The notes beneath the pieces are model-generated. The model was not told the DNA's origin, did not search any database, and saw only the letters and a program-made list of their open reading frames with translations. Shown here one piece after another: positions 33,144 through 42,701 of a DNA stretch of 64,000 nucleotides (position 1 is its first letter; each line of letters starts with the position of its first letter). Made by a program: the position numbers and the translations under genes. This DNA is from an uncultured Paracoccaceae bacterium (GTDB lineage: Bacteria > Pseudomonadota > Alphaproteobacteria > Rhodobacterales > Rhodobacteraceae), in assembly GCA_937872465.1 (NCBI GenBank), contig CALMSR010000069.1, positions 57,356-121,355 of the forward strand, written 5' to 3'.

Positions 33144-33530
33144 ATGGGTGCAGAGCTTCTTGAGTTCGCGTTTCACGAGGACGCGGTGCTCGACACGTCC
33201 AGGATTCTGGTGTTGCGCCAGTCGCTGGGCGATCAGCGATGTCGCGAGGTGATCGAGGAGGTGGTCTATCACCTCACCGACCGGATGAACCTGCTTCAGG
33301 CGGCGCTGGAGCGGGGCGATCCCGCCGAGGCGCAGCTCCTGGCCTCGCGGCTCGCCAGCCTCAGCGAGCAGGTGGGGCTGCCGGATTTCGCCCGCATCTC
33401 GCGCGACCTCTGCCAGTGCCTCGACATGGACGACCGGGTGGCGACCGCCGCGGTCGCGGCGCGGCTGGTCCGGCTGAGCGAGGATTCGCTCTTCTCGGTG
33501 ATGCTCTACGCCGATCAATCGGCCTTGTAG
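33144..33530 (+). CDS. HPt-like helical protein lacking the phospho-accepting histidine
   Basis: 128 residues, almost entirely helical. Residues 50-92 (LLQAALERGDPAEAQLLASR, then LASLSEQVGLPDFARI and RDLCQCL) match the spacing of a histidine phosphotransfer domain. At the place of the conserved AHxLKG histidine there is Ser68, so phosphotransfer through histidine is not expected. The only histidines, His11 and His43, lie outside this helix. The ATG at 33144 follows GGGGA; a GTG six codons upstream is possible. It stands alone, 52 bases before the aminopeptidase gene. Function is unknown; the HPt relation is an inference from pattern. Confidence 0.55.
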   Translation: MGAELLEFAFHEDAVLDTSRILVLRQSLGDQRCREVIEEVVYHLTDRMNLLQAALERGDPAEAQLLASRLASLSEQVGLPDFARISRDLCQCLDMDDRVATAAVAARLVRLSEDSLFSVMLYADQSAL

Positions 33531-33582
33531 CCGACCCTGCCGCCTCGCTAGTCTCGGGCCCCGATCCCGCGCGAGGCCCGCC

Positions 33583-34964
<1,382 letters not shown>

Positions 34965-34968
<4 letters not shown>

Positions 34969-35825
34969 ACGACCCGTACCGTTTCCCCGGCCGCCTTGTG
35001 CCGGCGCGGCCGGATCTCGCGGCGCGGCATCTCGAAGGCCGCGTCCGGGCCGAGCGCTACGCCGAGGGCCAAGCGCGGCAGGTGGTCGCGGCGGTGCTCG
35101 ACCTGACGCTCGCGCCCGAGCCCGGCGCCTCGCTCGGCACGCAGCTGCTGCACGGCGAGCCCTTCACCCTCTACGAAACGCGTCCCGACGGCCTGGCCTG
35201 GGGCCAGTCGGGCATCGACGGCTATGTCGGCTACGTCGCCGCCGCGGGGCTCGGCCCGGCGGAGCCGGCGGGGCAGCGCGTCACCGCGCTCTGGAGCCAT
35301 GTCTATTCCCGGCCCGCGGTCCGGGCGCGGGTGACCGCCGAGCTGCCGCTCGGCGCCGAGATCCGGGTCGCCGCCACCGAAGACGGCTTCGCCCGGCTCG
35401 CGGGGGGCGGCTTCGTGCCGCTCCAGCATCTCGCCCCGATCCCGGGCGATGTGGTCGACCACGCGGCGCGGTTTGTCGGGGTGCCCTATCTCTGGGGCGG
35501 GCGCAGCGCCCGCGGCCTCGACTGCTCGGCGCTGGTCCAGCTCGCCTGCATGGCCGCGGGCCTCGCCGCACCCCGCGACACCGACATGCAGGCGGAATGG
35601 CTCGGCGAGGCGCTGCCGGCGGAGGTCCCGCTGCGCCGCGGCGACCTGGTGTTCTGGGACGGGCATGTGGGGATCATGCGCGATGCCGGGACGCTGATCC
35701 ACGCCAACGGCCATCACATGGCCGTCGCGACCGAGCCCTTCCTGCCCGCGACGGCCCGGATCGAGGCCGCGGGCGGCGGCCCGGTCACGATGCGGCGGCG
35801 GCTGCCGGCGCCGGCCGGCCGCTGA
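34965..35825 (+). CDS. NlpC/P60-family peptidase with N-terminal SH3-like domains
   Basis: 286 residues. The C-terminal NlpC/P60 papain-like domain has Cys187 in GLDCSALVQ and His234 in DGHVGIM, with VPYLWGGRS just before, as in gamma-glutamyl/diaminopimelyl endopeptidases that cut peptidoglycan peptides. Residues about 40-150 look like bacterial SH3 folds (WSHVYSRPAVRARVTAELPL). No signal peptide is seen, which favours a cytoplasmic role in recycling wall peptides with the coupled aminopeptidase. The start is GTG overlapping the previous stop (GTGA). Confidence 0.87.
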
Positions 35826-35835
35826 CACGCACCCG

Positions 35836-36076
35836 GATCGTTGCTTCGGACCGGTGCCCGTCTACCGTGGCGCCGTCGCCTTCTCTTCGCGGGTTTGGCA
35901 AGGACAAATCCGCGCGCGCCTGCCTGCCCCCGGCGGGCGCGACAGGCGCGCCCGCCCACTCAGGCGCGCGCGGATTACCAACCGGCGGTGAAACCCGACC
36001 CCCCTCGACCTCCGCGCTCGCGCGCTGCGGCCGACGAACCGGCGCGAGGCGGTGCCTCGCTGGCGCCGGTTCGCGC
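35836..36076 (+). repeat. Dispersed intergenic repeat, copy A
   Basis: This stretch matches the reverse complement of 40750-40994 along its whole length with a modest number of mismatches. It contains two hairpins: AATCCGCGCGCGCCTG (35907-35922) pairs perfectly with CAGGCGCGCGCGGATT (35961-35976), and CGAACCGGCGC (36035-36045) with GCGCCGGTTCG (36063-36073). It fills most of the 328-base gap between the NlpC/P60 and aspartate-semialdehyde dehydrogenase genes. The open frames crossing it are artefacts of the repeat. It resembles a palindromic, probably transposase-mobilised intergenic element. Confidence 0.75.
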
Positions 36077-36153
36077 TGGCCGCAGGCCGGTCCATTCGAC
36101 CCGAGTTCGTTTGACACGGGCGCCGGCCGAACCCTTCGGGAAGAAGGAGCGCT

Positions 36154-37176
36154 TCAGCCCTTCTTCAGCACCCGCCGCCCGAGCAGCTCGGCGATCTGCA
36201 CCGCGTTGAGCGCGGCCCCCTTGCGCAGGTTGTCGGAAACCACCCAGAGGAGCAGGCCGTTGTCGATGGTCGGGTCCTGGCGGATGCGGCTGACATAGGT
36301 CGCATATTCGCCGACGCAGTCGATCGGGGTGATGTAGCCGCCCGGCTCGCGCTTGTCGACGACCAGCACGCCCGGCGCCTCGCGCAGGATCTCGCGCGCC
36401 TCCTCCTCGTCGAGGAAATCCTCGAACTCGATGCTGACGGCTTCGGAATGGCCGACGAAGACCGGGACGCGCACGCAGGTCGCCACGACCTTGATCCCAG
36501 GATCGACGATCTTCTTGGTCTCGGCGACCATCTTCCACTCCTCGCGGGTGAAGCCGTCCTCCATGAAGCTGTCGATATGCGGGATGACGTTGAAGGCGAT
36601 CTGCTTGGGATAGACCTTCGGCTCGACCTCCTGGCCGGGCACGTAGATGCCCTTGGTCTGGTTCCAGAGCTCGTCCATAGCCTCCTTGCCGGTGCCCGAG
36701 ACCGACTGATAGGTGGAAACGACGACCCGCTTGATCCGCGCCCGGTCGTGCAGCGGCTTCAGCGCCACCACCATCTGCGCGGTGGAGCAGTTCGGATTGG
36801 CGATGATGTGCTTCCTGGCATAGCCCTCGACCGCGTCGGGGTTCACCTCCGGCACGATCAGCGGCACCTCCGGGTCGTAGCGGTAGAGCGAGGAATTGTC
36901 GATCACCACGCAGCCGGCCTTCGCGGCGACGGGCGCGTATTTCTTCGTCGCATCCGAGCCGATGGCGAAGAAGGCGATGTCCCAGCCGGCGAAGTCGAAG
37001 CCCTCGAGATCCAGGGTCCGGAGCGTCTTCTCCCCGAAGGAGCATTCGCTCCCGAGCGACTTCCGCGAGGCCAGCGCCACGATCTCGTCGACGGGAAATT
37101 CCCGCTCGGCGAGGATGTTCAGCATTTCCCGGCCCACGTTCCCCGTGGCGCCGACGACCGCGACGCGATAGCCCAT
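36154..37176 (-). CDS. asd: Aspartate-semialdehyde dehydrogenase
   Basis: 340 residues. The NADP-binding start GYRVAVVGATGNVGREML, the active-site cysteine Cys130 in ANPNCSTAQM, and EWKMVAETKKI with the substrate arginine region fit the bacterial Asd family. It reduces aspartyl phosphate to aspartate semialdehyde for lysine/diaminopimelate, threonine and methionine synthesis. Length is normal and all motifs are intact. The gene is a single transcription unit divergent from the flavin-oxidase-like gene, with copy A of the intergenic repeat just beyond its stop. Confidence 0.95.
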   Translation of the reverse strand: MGYRVAVVGATGNVGREMLNILAEREFPVDEIVALASRKSLGSECSFGEKTLRTLDLEGFDFAGWDIAFFAIGSDATKKYAPVAAKAGCVVIDNSSLYRYDPEVPLIVPEVNPDAVEGYARKHIIANPNCSTAQMVVALKPLHDRARIKRVVVSTYQSVSGTGKEAMDELWNQTKGIYVPGQEVEPKVYPKQIAFNVIPHIDSFMEDGFTREEWKMVAETKKIVDPGIKVVATCVRVPVFVGHSEAVSIEFEDFLDEEEAREILREAPGVLVVDKREPGGYITPIDCVGEYATYVSRIRQDPTIDNGLLLWVVSDNLRKGAALNAVQIAELLGRRVLKKG

Positions 37177-37310
37177 GGCTCTTCTCCAGATTGGCCGGGG
37201 CCGTTTGCCGCGTTTCGCGGCGAATGTAAACCGGCGCCCCGCCCGGAGATTCCGTTTCCGCGCGACCGGGCCGGGGCGTAGGATGGAGGCTTCCGGGCGA
37301 GGCGTTCGAC

Positions 37311-37895
37311 ATGACCATGTACCACGCGGAGAACCGCGCCCTGCAGGACGCCTTCGGCTCGCGCGCCCTCGCCGACCGGCTGGAATCGCGGCTGCGCCGC
37401 GCGGCCTTCACCGAGGAGGATGCCGCCTTCGTCGCCTCCCTGCGCTTCTTCTTCCTCGCGACCGCGAGCGCCGAGGGGCGGCCGGACTGCTCGTTCAAGG
37501 GCGGCGATCCCGGCTTCGTGCGCGTGCTCGCGCCCGACCTGCTGGTCTTCCCCGACTACGACGGCAACGGCATGTTCAAGAGCCTCGGCAATATCCGCGC
37601 CAATCCGCATGTCGGGCTCTTGTTCATCGCCATGGAGGAGCGGCCCAAGCGGCTGCGCGTGAACGGCCGGGCCGAGGTCGCGCTCGACGACCCGCTCCTG
37701 CCGCGCATCGAGGGGGCGCAGGCGCTGGTGCGGGTCACGCCGCTCGACATCTTCCCCAATTGCCCGCGCAACATCCCGCGCCTGCAGATGGTCGAGGACT
37801 CGCCCTATGTGCCGCGCTGCGGCCTCGACCGCGTGGAGCCGGCCTGGAAGGATTACGAGATCTTCGCCGATGTCGTGCCGCCGCGGCGCGCCTGA
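37311..37895 (+). CDS. Pyridoxamine-5'-phosphate-oxidase-family flavin protein
   Basis: 194 residues. The split-barrel FMN-binding fold is suggested by FFFLATASAEGRPDCSFKGG, LLVFPDYDGNGMFKSLGNI and NPHVGLLFIAMEE, typical of the general stress/PNPOx-like group, and the C-terminal part NCPRNIPRLQ is seen in relatives named pyridoxamine 5'-phosphate oxidase-like. The precise reaction is unknown. ATG codons at 37311 and 37317 are both possible. It is cytoplasmic and stands alone between two minus-strand genes. Confidence 0.78.
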   Translation: MTMYHAENRALQDAFGSRALADRLESRLRRAAFTEEDAAFVASLRFFFLATASAEGRPDCSFKGGDPGFVRVLAPDLLVFPDYDGNGMFKSLGNIRANPHVGLLFIAMEERPKRLRVNGRAEVALDDPLLPRIEGAQALVRVTPLDIFPNCPRNIPRLQMVEDSPYVPRCGLDRVEPAWKDYEIFADVVPPRRA

Positions 37896-37925
37896 CCGCG
37901 CCGCCACCCGGCCCCGGCGCCGGCC

Positions 37926-39962
37926 CTAGAGATCCTTCACGAGCCGCAGCGCGTCGTAGATCGCGGCATGGGTGTTGCGCGCCGCCACCGCGTCGCCGAT
38001 GCGGAAGAGCTGGAACCGGCCTTCGGGATTGCGCAAGACCGCCTGCGGCCGGCCCGCCACCAGCGCCTCGTAATCCACCTCGCCGCGGTTCGACGAGGCC
38101 TCCTTGAGTTCGAAATAGACATCGTCGAGCGGCCGCGTGCCGTGGTTCACCACCACCTGGTCGACCCGCCGCTCGCGCGTCACGCCGCCGTAGTCGCTGC
38201 CGATGATGGCGAGGAGCTCGTTGCCGTCGCGCCGCACGGCCTCGAGGCGCCAGGTGACGGTGAAGGTGACGTCGCGCTTCTGGAGCTCGCGCATCGAGGG
38301 CGTCAGCGACATCGCCATCACCTCCGGCGCGAAGCTGCGGTCGCGGGTCATGATCTCGACCCGCGCGCCGGTTGCCGCGATCTTCTCCGCCGCCTGCAGC
38401 GCCGCATAATCGCCGGCATCGTCGTAGATCAGCACGTTCGAGCCCGGCTGCGCATCGCCCGAGAGGATGTCCCAGGCGGAGACGACGAGCCCGTCGCCCT
38501 CGGCCAGCACCTCGGTATGCGGCAGCCCGCCGGTGGCGACGATCACCACTTCCGGGTCGGCGGCCAGCACCGCCTCGCCATCGGCGAAGCTGTTGAAGCG
38601 GAAGGCGACGCCCAGCCGCTCGCATTCGGCGAAGCGCCATTGCACGACCTGGATCATCTCCTGGCGCCGGGGCGTCCGGGCCGTCAGCCGGATCTGACCG
38701 CCCGGATCCTTCGCCGCCTCGTGCACGGTCACCGCATGCCCGCGCAGCGCCGCGACCCGCGCCGCCTCGAGCCCCGCGGGACCGGCGCCGACCACCACCA
38801 CCCGCCGCGCCGCCGCGGCCTTGGGCACCGCATGGGGCATGGTCAGTTCGCGGCCCGTCGCCGGGTTGTGGAGGCAGAAGGCCGCGCCGCCCTGATAGAT
38901 GCGGTCGAGACAATAATTCGCGCCCACGCAGGGCCGGATCCGGTCCTCCTCGCCGGCCAGGATCTTCGCCACGATATGCGGGTCGGCCATATGCGCGCGG
39001 GTCATGCCGACCATGTCGAGCTTGCCCGAGGCGATGGCATGGCGCGCGGTGGCGACGTCCTGGATCTTGGCGGCGTGGAAGGTGGGGAAATCCGTCGCCG
39101 CCCGGATCTCGCCGGCGAAGTCGAGATGCGGCGCGCTGCGCATCCCCTGCACCGGGATCACGTCGGTCAGCCCGGCGTCGGTGTCGATATGGCCCCGCAC
39201 CACGTTCAGGAAATCGACCAGGCCGCTGGCCTTGAGGCGGCGCGAGATCTCGAGCCCGTCCGCCTTCGTCAGCCCGCCGGGCAGGCCCTCGTCGCCGGAA
39301 TAGCGGATGCCGACGATGAACTCGGGCCCGACCCGGTCGCGGATCGCCTGCAGCGTCTCGAAGGTGAAGCGCAGCCGGTCGTCGAGGCTGCCGCCCCAAG
39401 GAGCGTCGAGGTGGTTGGTCAGCGGCGACCAGAACTGGTCCATCAGATGGCCGTAGGCCTCGAGCTCGATGCCGTCGAGGCCGGCCGCCTTCATGCGCTC
39501 GGCCGCATCGGCGTAATTCCCGATGATCCGGGCGATGTCCCAGTCCTCGGCCTTCTTGGGAAACGCCCGATGCGCCGGCTCGCGCGCATGGCCGGCGGAG
39601 ACGACGGGCAGCCAGTCGGCCTTGTCCCAGCGGGTGCGGCGGCCGAGATGGGTGAGCTGGATCATCACCGCGCAGCCGTGCCCGTGGCATTCGTCGGCGA
39701 GCTCCCGCAGCCAGCCGACGACCTCGTCCTTCCAGGCGAGGATGTTGTTGAAGACCGGCGGGCTGTCGCGCGCCACCGAGGCCGAGCCCGCGGTCATCGT
39801 CAGGGCGAGACCCGCCCGCGCGCGCTCGACGTGATAGGCCCGGTAGCGCGCCTTCGGCATGCCGTCCTCGGGATAGGCCGGCTCGTGGCTGGTGACCATC
39901 AGCCGGTTGCGGAGCGTCAGATGCTTCAGCTGGTAGGGCTGCAGGAGGGGATCGTCGTGCAT
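37926..39962 (-). CDS. Old-Yellow-Enzyme-type FMN/FAD/[4Fe-4S] oxidoreductase (N-methylproline-demethylase-like)
   Basis: 678 residues in two parts: an OYE TIM barrel (about 1-370) and an FAD/NAD-binding module (about 385-670) starting with VVVVGAGPAGLEAARVAALRG. Between them, PCVGANYCL followed by FCLHNPATG supplies cysteines for an iron-sulphur cluster, as in 2,4-dienoyl-CoA reductase, trimethylamine dehydrogenase and the N-methylproline or dimethylglycine demethylases. The demethylase branch is the best guess from overall look; the substrate is not provable here. The ATG at 39962 has AGGGAGA upstream. A TetR regulator diverges from it, so expression is probably ligand-induced. Confidence 0.78.
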   Translation of the reverse strand: MHDDPLLQPYQLKHLTLRNRLMVTSHEPAYPEDGMPKARYRAYHVERARAGLALTMTAGSASVARDSPPVFNNILAWKDEVVGWLRELADECHGHGCAVMIQLTHLGRRTRWDKADWLPVVSAGHAREPAHRAFPKKAEDWDIARIIGNYADAAERMKAAGLDGIELEAYGHLMDQFWSPLTNHLDAPWGGSLDDRLRFTFETLQAIRDRVGPEFIVGIRYSGDEGLPGGLTKADGLEISRRLKASGLVDFLNVVRGHIDTDAGLTDVIPVQGMRSAPHLDFAGEIRAATDFPTFHAAKIQDVATARHAIASGKLDMVGMTRAHMADPHIVAKILAGEEDRIRPCVGANYCLDRIYQGGAAFCLHNPATGRELTMPHAVPKAAAARRVVVVGAGPAGLEAARVAALRGHAVTVHEAAKDPGGQIRLTARTPRRQEMIQVVQWRFAECERLGVAFRFNSFADGEAVLAADPEVVIVATGGLPHTEVLAEGDGLVVSAWDILSGDAQPGSNVLIYDDAGDYAALQAAEKIAATGARVEIMTRDRSFAPEVMAMSLTPSMRELQKRDVTFTVTWRLEAVRRDGNELLAIIGSDYGGVTRERRVDQVVVNHGTRPLDDVYFELKEASSNRGEVDYEALVAGRPQAVLRNPEGRFQLFRIGDAVAARNTHAAIYDALRLVKDL

Positions 39963-39999
39963 GGCCGTCTCCCTGTGGCGCGCCGCCGCCTTGCCAGAA

Positions 40000-40020
40000 A
40001 TGTACACTAATGTCAACTTA
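40000..40020. promoter_or_regulatory. Candidate promoter/operator between demethylase-like and TetR genes
   Basis: The stretch ATGTACACTAATGTCAACTT contains two offset copies of an ATGT(A)CA-like word ten bases apart, and on the minus strand reads TTGACA (40017-40012), a good -35 box for the demethylase-like gene. It is the only AT-rich patch in the divergent 116-base intergenic region. A TetR binding site overlapping this promoter is a reasonable reading; no clear -10 box was identified. Confidence 0.35.
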
Positions 40021-40078
40021 TCGTTCATCTGTGACTATTTCCCTTGTGATCCACTCGCCCCGCGGCTAGGCTGGCCCC

Positions 40079-40723
40079 ATGGATGCGCCGGCGCAGACCG
40101 AGGAGAAGACCACCGGCTGGCGCGGGTCGCGCGAGCTCTGGCTCGACGCCGCCTGCGACGCGCTCCTCGAAGGCGGCGTCGATGCGGTCAAGATCCGGCC
40201 CCTCGCCGCCCGGCTCGCTTTGTCGCGCACCAGCTTCTACTGGTTCTTCCGGGACCGCACCGAGCTCCTCGACGCCCTGCTCGAACGCTGGGAGGCACGC
40301 AATACCGCGAGCCTCGTCGCCGGCTGCGATGCCTATGCCGAGACCCTGACCGAGGCGGTGCTGAACCTGATCGCCGTCTTCCTCGACGAGGCGGATTTCG
40401 CGCCGCAGCTCGATTTCGCGGTCCGCGGCTGGGCGCATCAATCCGAGGCGGTGACCGCGCGCGTGAACGCCGCCGACGACCGCCGCCTCGCGGCGATCCG
40501 CGCGATGTTCGCGCGCTTCGGCCTGCCGCCCGACGAGGCCGACGTGCGCGCCCGCACCGTCTATCTGGTGCAGATCGGCTATATCGCCATGCAGGTCCGC
40601 GAAACCCTGGCGACCCGCATGGGCCGCATCCCCGCCTATGTGAAGACCTTCGCCGGCCAGGCGCCCGCCGACCGCGAACTGGCGCGGTTCTACGCCCGCT
40701 TCGGATACCGGCCCGGGCCCTGA
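40079..40723 (+). CDS. TetR-family transcriptional regulator
   Basis: 214 residues. The N-terminal helix-turn-helix is clear (LDAACDALLEGGVDAVKIRP, then AARLALSRTSFYWFFRDRTE), with the C-terminal ligand domain helical and rich in aromatic residues. It begins at ATG 40079, 116 bases from the divergent demethylase-like gene, its probable target. The ligand is unknown. Confidence 0.88.
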   Translation: MDAPAQTEEKTTGWRGSRELWLDAACDALLEGGVDAVKIRPLAARLALSRTSFYWFFRDRTELLDALLERWEARNTASLVAGCDAYAETLTEAVLNLIAVFLDEADFAPQLDFAVRGWAHQSEAVTARVNAADDRRLAAIRAMFARFGLPPDEADVRARTVYLVQIGYIAMQVRETLATRMGRIPAYVKTFAGQAPADRELARFYARFGYRPGP

Positions 40724-40749
40724 GCCGGCATTCGGCAGAATCAATTGGT

Positions 40750-40994
40750 AGGGCGCCGCGAACCGGCAATAGCGAGGCATTGCCTCGCGCCGGTTCGTCG
40801 GCCGGAGCGCGCGAGCGCGAAGGCCGAAGGGGGTTGGATTTCAAAGGCGGTGGGCAATCCGCGCGCGCCTGTCTGGGCGGGCGCGCTTGTCGCGCCTGCC
40901 GGGGGCAGGCAGGCGCGCGCGGATTTGTCACCTGCCAAATCCGCGAAGAGAAATCGGTGCCGCCACGGGCAAAAGCCACCAGTCCGAAGCGATC
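40750..40994 (-). repeat. Dispersed intergenic repeat, copy B (inverted relative to copy A)
   Basis: Reverse complement of copy A at 35836-36076, alignable from the GATCGCTTCGGAC end to the CCGGTTCGCG end with scattered differences. The perfect 16-bp inverted arms recur (AATCCGCGCGCGCCTG at 40856-40871, CAGGCGCGCGCGGATT at 40910-40925), as do the GAACCGGC/GCCGGTTC stem and the nested GCGAGGCA/TGCCTCGC stem. It fills most of the 321-base gap between the TetR gene and the LysR gene; no gene was seen in it. The conserved arms and variable spacer fit a palindromic mobile repeat. Confidence 0.75.
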
Positions 40995-41044
40995 ATCCGG
41001 CGACAGTATCAGGCGAAATCAGCGGCCCTGGCACCGGCCCATTC

Positions 41045-41956
41045 TCAGGCCGGCCAGTCGTCCGGGCCGGCGCCGCGGAAATGCTCGGCGAGGAAATCCA
41101 CGAAGGCGCGCAGCTTCGGCTGGGGGAACGGGCCCTGCGGATAGAGCGCATGGATGCCGAGCAGGATCGGCTCGCGGTCGGGGAGCACCTCGACCAGCCG
41201 GCCCGAGCGCAGCGCGTCGCCGAGGATGAAGGACGGCAGCATCACCACGCCGATGCCGGCCTCGGCGACCTTCCGCAGCGATTCGCCGTTGTTGGCGGTG
41301 AACCGGCCGCCGACCCGGATCTGGCGCTCCGCGCCGCCGCGCCCGCGCAACCGCCAGAAATTGCCCGTCGAGAGATTCGAATAATGCAGGAGACAGTGGT
41401 CGTTGAGATCGTCGATGCTCTGCGGCACCCCCCGCTCCGCGAGATAGGCCGGGGAGGCGGCCAGCAGAAGCCGCGTCTCGGCCAGCTTGCGCGCCTTCAG
41501 CGTGCTGTCCTCCAGCACGCCGATGCGGATCGCCAGGTCGAAGCCCTCGGCGAGCAGCTCCACGAAACGGTCGTCGAGCACCATGTTGACCTCGACCTGC
41601 GGATAGGCCTCGAGGAACCGCGCCACCGCGCGCGAGACCTGGCCGATGCCGAAGCTGACCGGCACCGAGATGCGCAGCGACCCCTTGGGCGTGGCCTGCA
41701 TGGCCGTCACCATGCTGTCGGCCTCCGCGGCATCCTCCAGCACCGCCCGCGCCCGGTCGTAATAGGCGAGCCCGAGCTCGGTGGGGCTGACCCGCCGGGT
41801 GGTGCGCGTGAGCAGCCGCACGGCGAGCCGCTTCTCCAGCGCCGAGACATGCTTCGAGACTGCGGATTTCGACAGGCCCATCTGTCGCGCGGCCTCGGTG
41901 AAGCCGCCGTGATCGACGACGCGCACGAAGGCTTCCATTTCGGTGAGGCGATCCAT
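41045..41956 (-). CDS. LysR-family transcriptional regulator
   Basis: 303 residues, the usual length. The winged helix is at the N-terminus (MDRLTEMEAFVRVVDHGGFT, then QMGLSKSAVSKHVSALEKRL), and the effector-binding domain follows (GSLRISVPVSFG, VVMLPSFILGDALRSGRLV). It belongs by look to the large CrgA/DsdC-like subgroup with the LHYSNLST segment. Its own ATG at 41956 is 64 bases from the end of the next minus-strand gene, so no divergent target is evident. Confidence 0.9.
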   Translation of the reverse strand: MDRLTEMEAFVRVVDHGGFTEAARQMGLSKSAVSKHVSALEKRLAVRLLTRTTRRVSPTELGLAYYDRARAVLEDAAEADSMVTAMQATPKGSLRISVPVSFGIGQVSRAVARFLEAYPQVEVNMVLDDRFVELLAEGFDLAIRIGVLEDSTLKARKLAETRLLLAASPAYLAERGVPQSIDDLNDHCLLHYSNLSTGNFWRLRGRGGAERQIRVGGRFTANNGESLRKVAEAGIGVVMLPSFILGDALRSGRLVEVLPDREPILLGIHALYPQGPFPQPKLRAFVDFLAEHFRGAGPDDWPA

Positions 41957-42020
41957 CGGCTGCCTTCAGTGTTTCCCGGAGCGAAACACTAGGGCCGGAG
42001 GCGCCGGGGTGTCAAAAGGA

Positions 42021-42623
42021 TCAGCGGCCGCCGCCGCAGGATTGTAGCTGCAATTCGTATCGTGTTGCCCAGGCCTCCACGTCGCGCGCGACCGCCGGCA
42101 GCCAGGCCTTCCCGCGATAGCTGCCCCGGGCGAAACCGGCCTTGCCCTCGTGATAGGCGAGATACTGGTTGTAGGCGTCGGTGGTGGCGACCCCGTTCAC
42201 GCGGGAATTGCCGCTCATGTACCAGCCGATGAAATCCGAGGCATCCGCGAAATCCGTGCGGTCGGCGCGCCTCCGGCCGGTGGCCTTGACATAGCCGTCC
42301 CAGGTGCCGTCGATCGCCTGGGCGTAGCCCAGCGCCGAGGAGCGCTGCACCGTGCGCCGGAAGGGCCAGCTGCCCACGGTCTTGGTCGGACGGGCGTCGT
42401 GCTGGAAGCTCGATTCCCGGGCGATGGTGGCGAGCTGCACCGAGACCGGCACGCCGTATTTGGCCTGGGTGCGCTCCATCGCCTTGAACCAATGCGGCCG
42501 TTCGCTGCGCATGCGGCAGGCGTCGACGGTCGTGCTCGGTGGCTTCTCACCGCCCGAACAGGCGGCGATGGATGCCAGAAGCCCCAGAAGGGCCAGGCTC
42601 CGGAACCGGAAGAAACCTGCCAT
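42021..42623 (-). CDS. Transglycosylase-SLT-like lipoprotein
   Basis: 200 residues. A lipoprotein signal peptide (LALLGLLASIAAC, lipobox IAAC with the cysteine at about 22) is followed by a lysozyme-like fold: AKYGVPVSVQLATIARESSF carries the expected catalytic glutamate of lytic transglycosylases, and SALGYAQAIDGTWDGYVKA and AYNQYLAYHEG are the later helices. Such enzymes cleave peptidoglycan with 1,6-anhydro formation. The ATG at 42623 is chosen over a TTG three codons upstream. Membrane-anchored in the periplasm. Confidence 0.83.
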   Translation of the reverse strand: MAGFFRFRSLALLGLLASIAACSGGEKPPSTTVDACRMRSERPHWFKAMERTQAKYGVPVSVQLATIARESSFQHDARPTKTVGSWPFRRTVQRSSALGYAQAIDGTWDGYVKATGRRRADRTDFADASDFIGWYMSGNSRVNGVATTDAYNQYLAYHEGKAGFARGSYRGKAWLPAVARDVEAWATRYELQLQSCGGGR

Positions 42624-42701
42624 CGTTCTCAACTGCTCGCGTGTCTTGCCGCACGTCGTGAGCGCAGAATGCCAGATTGTTCTCCGGATGCAAGGAAAAG
42701 C

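Noticed and set aside
35836..36095. Short open frames across the intergenic repeat copies that encode similar Arg/Ala-rich peptides in both places
   Set aside because: Similarity of the peptides comes from the DNA repeat itself; the frames lack start signals and shift between copies.
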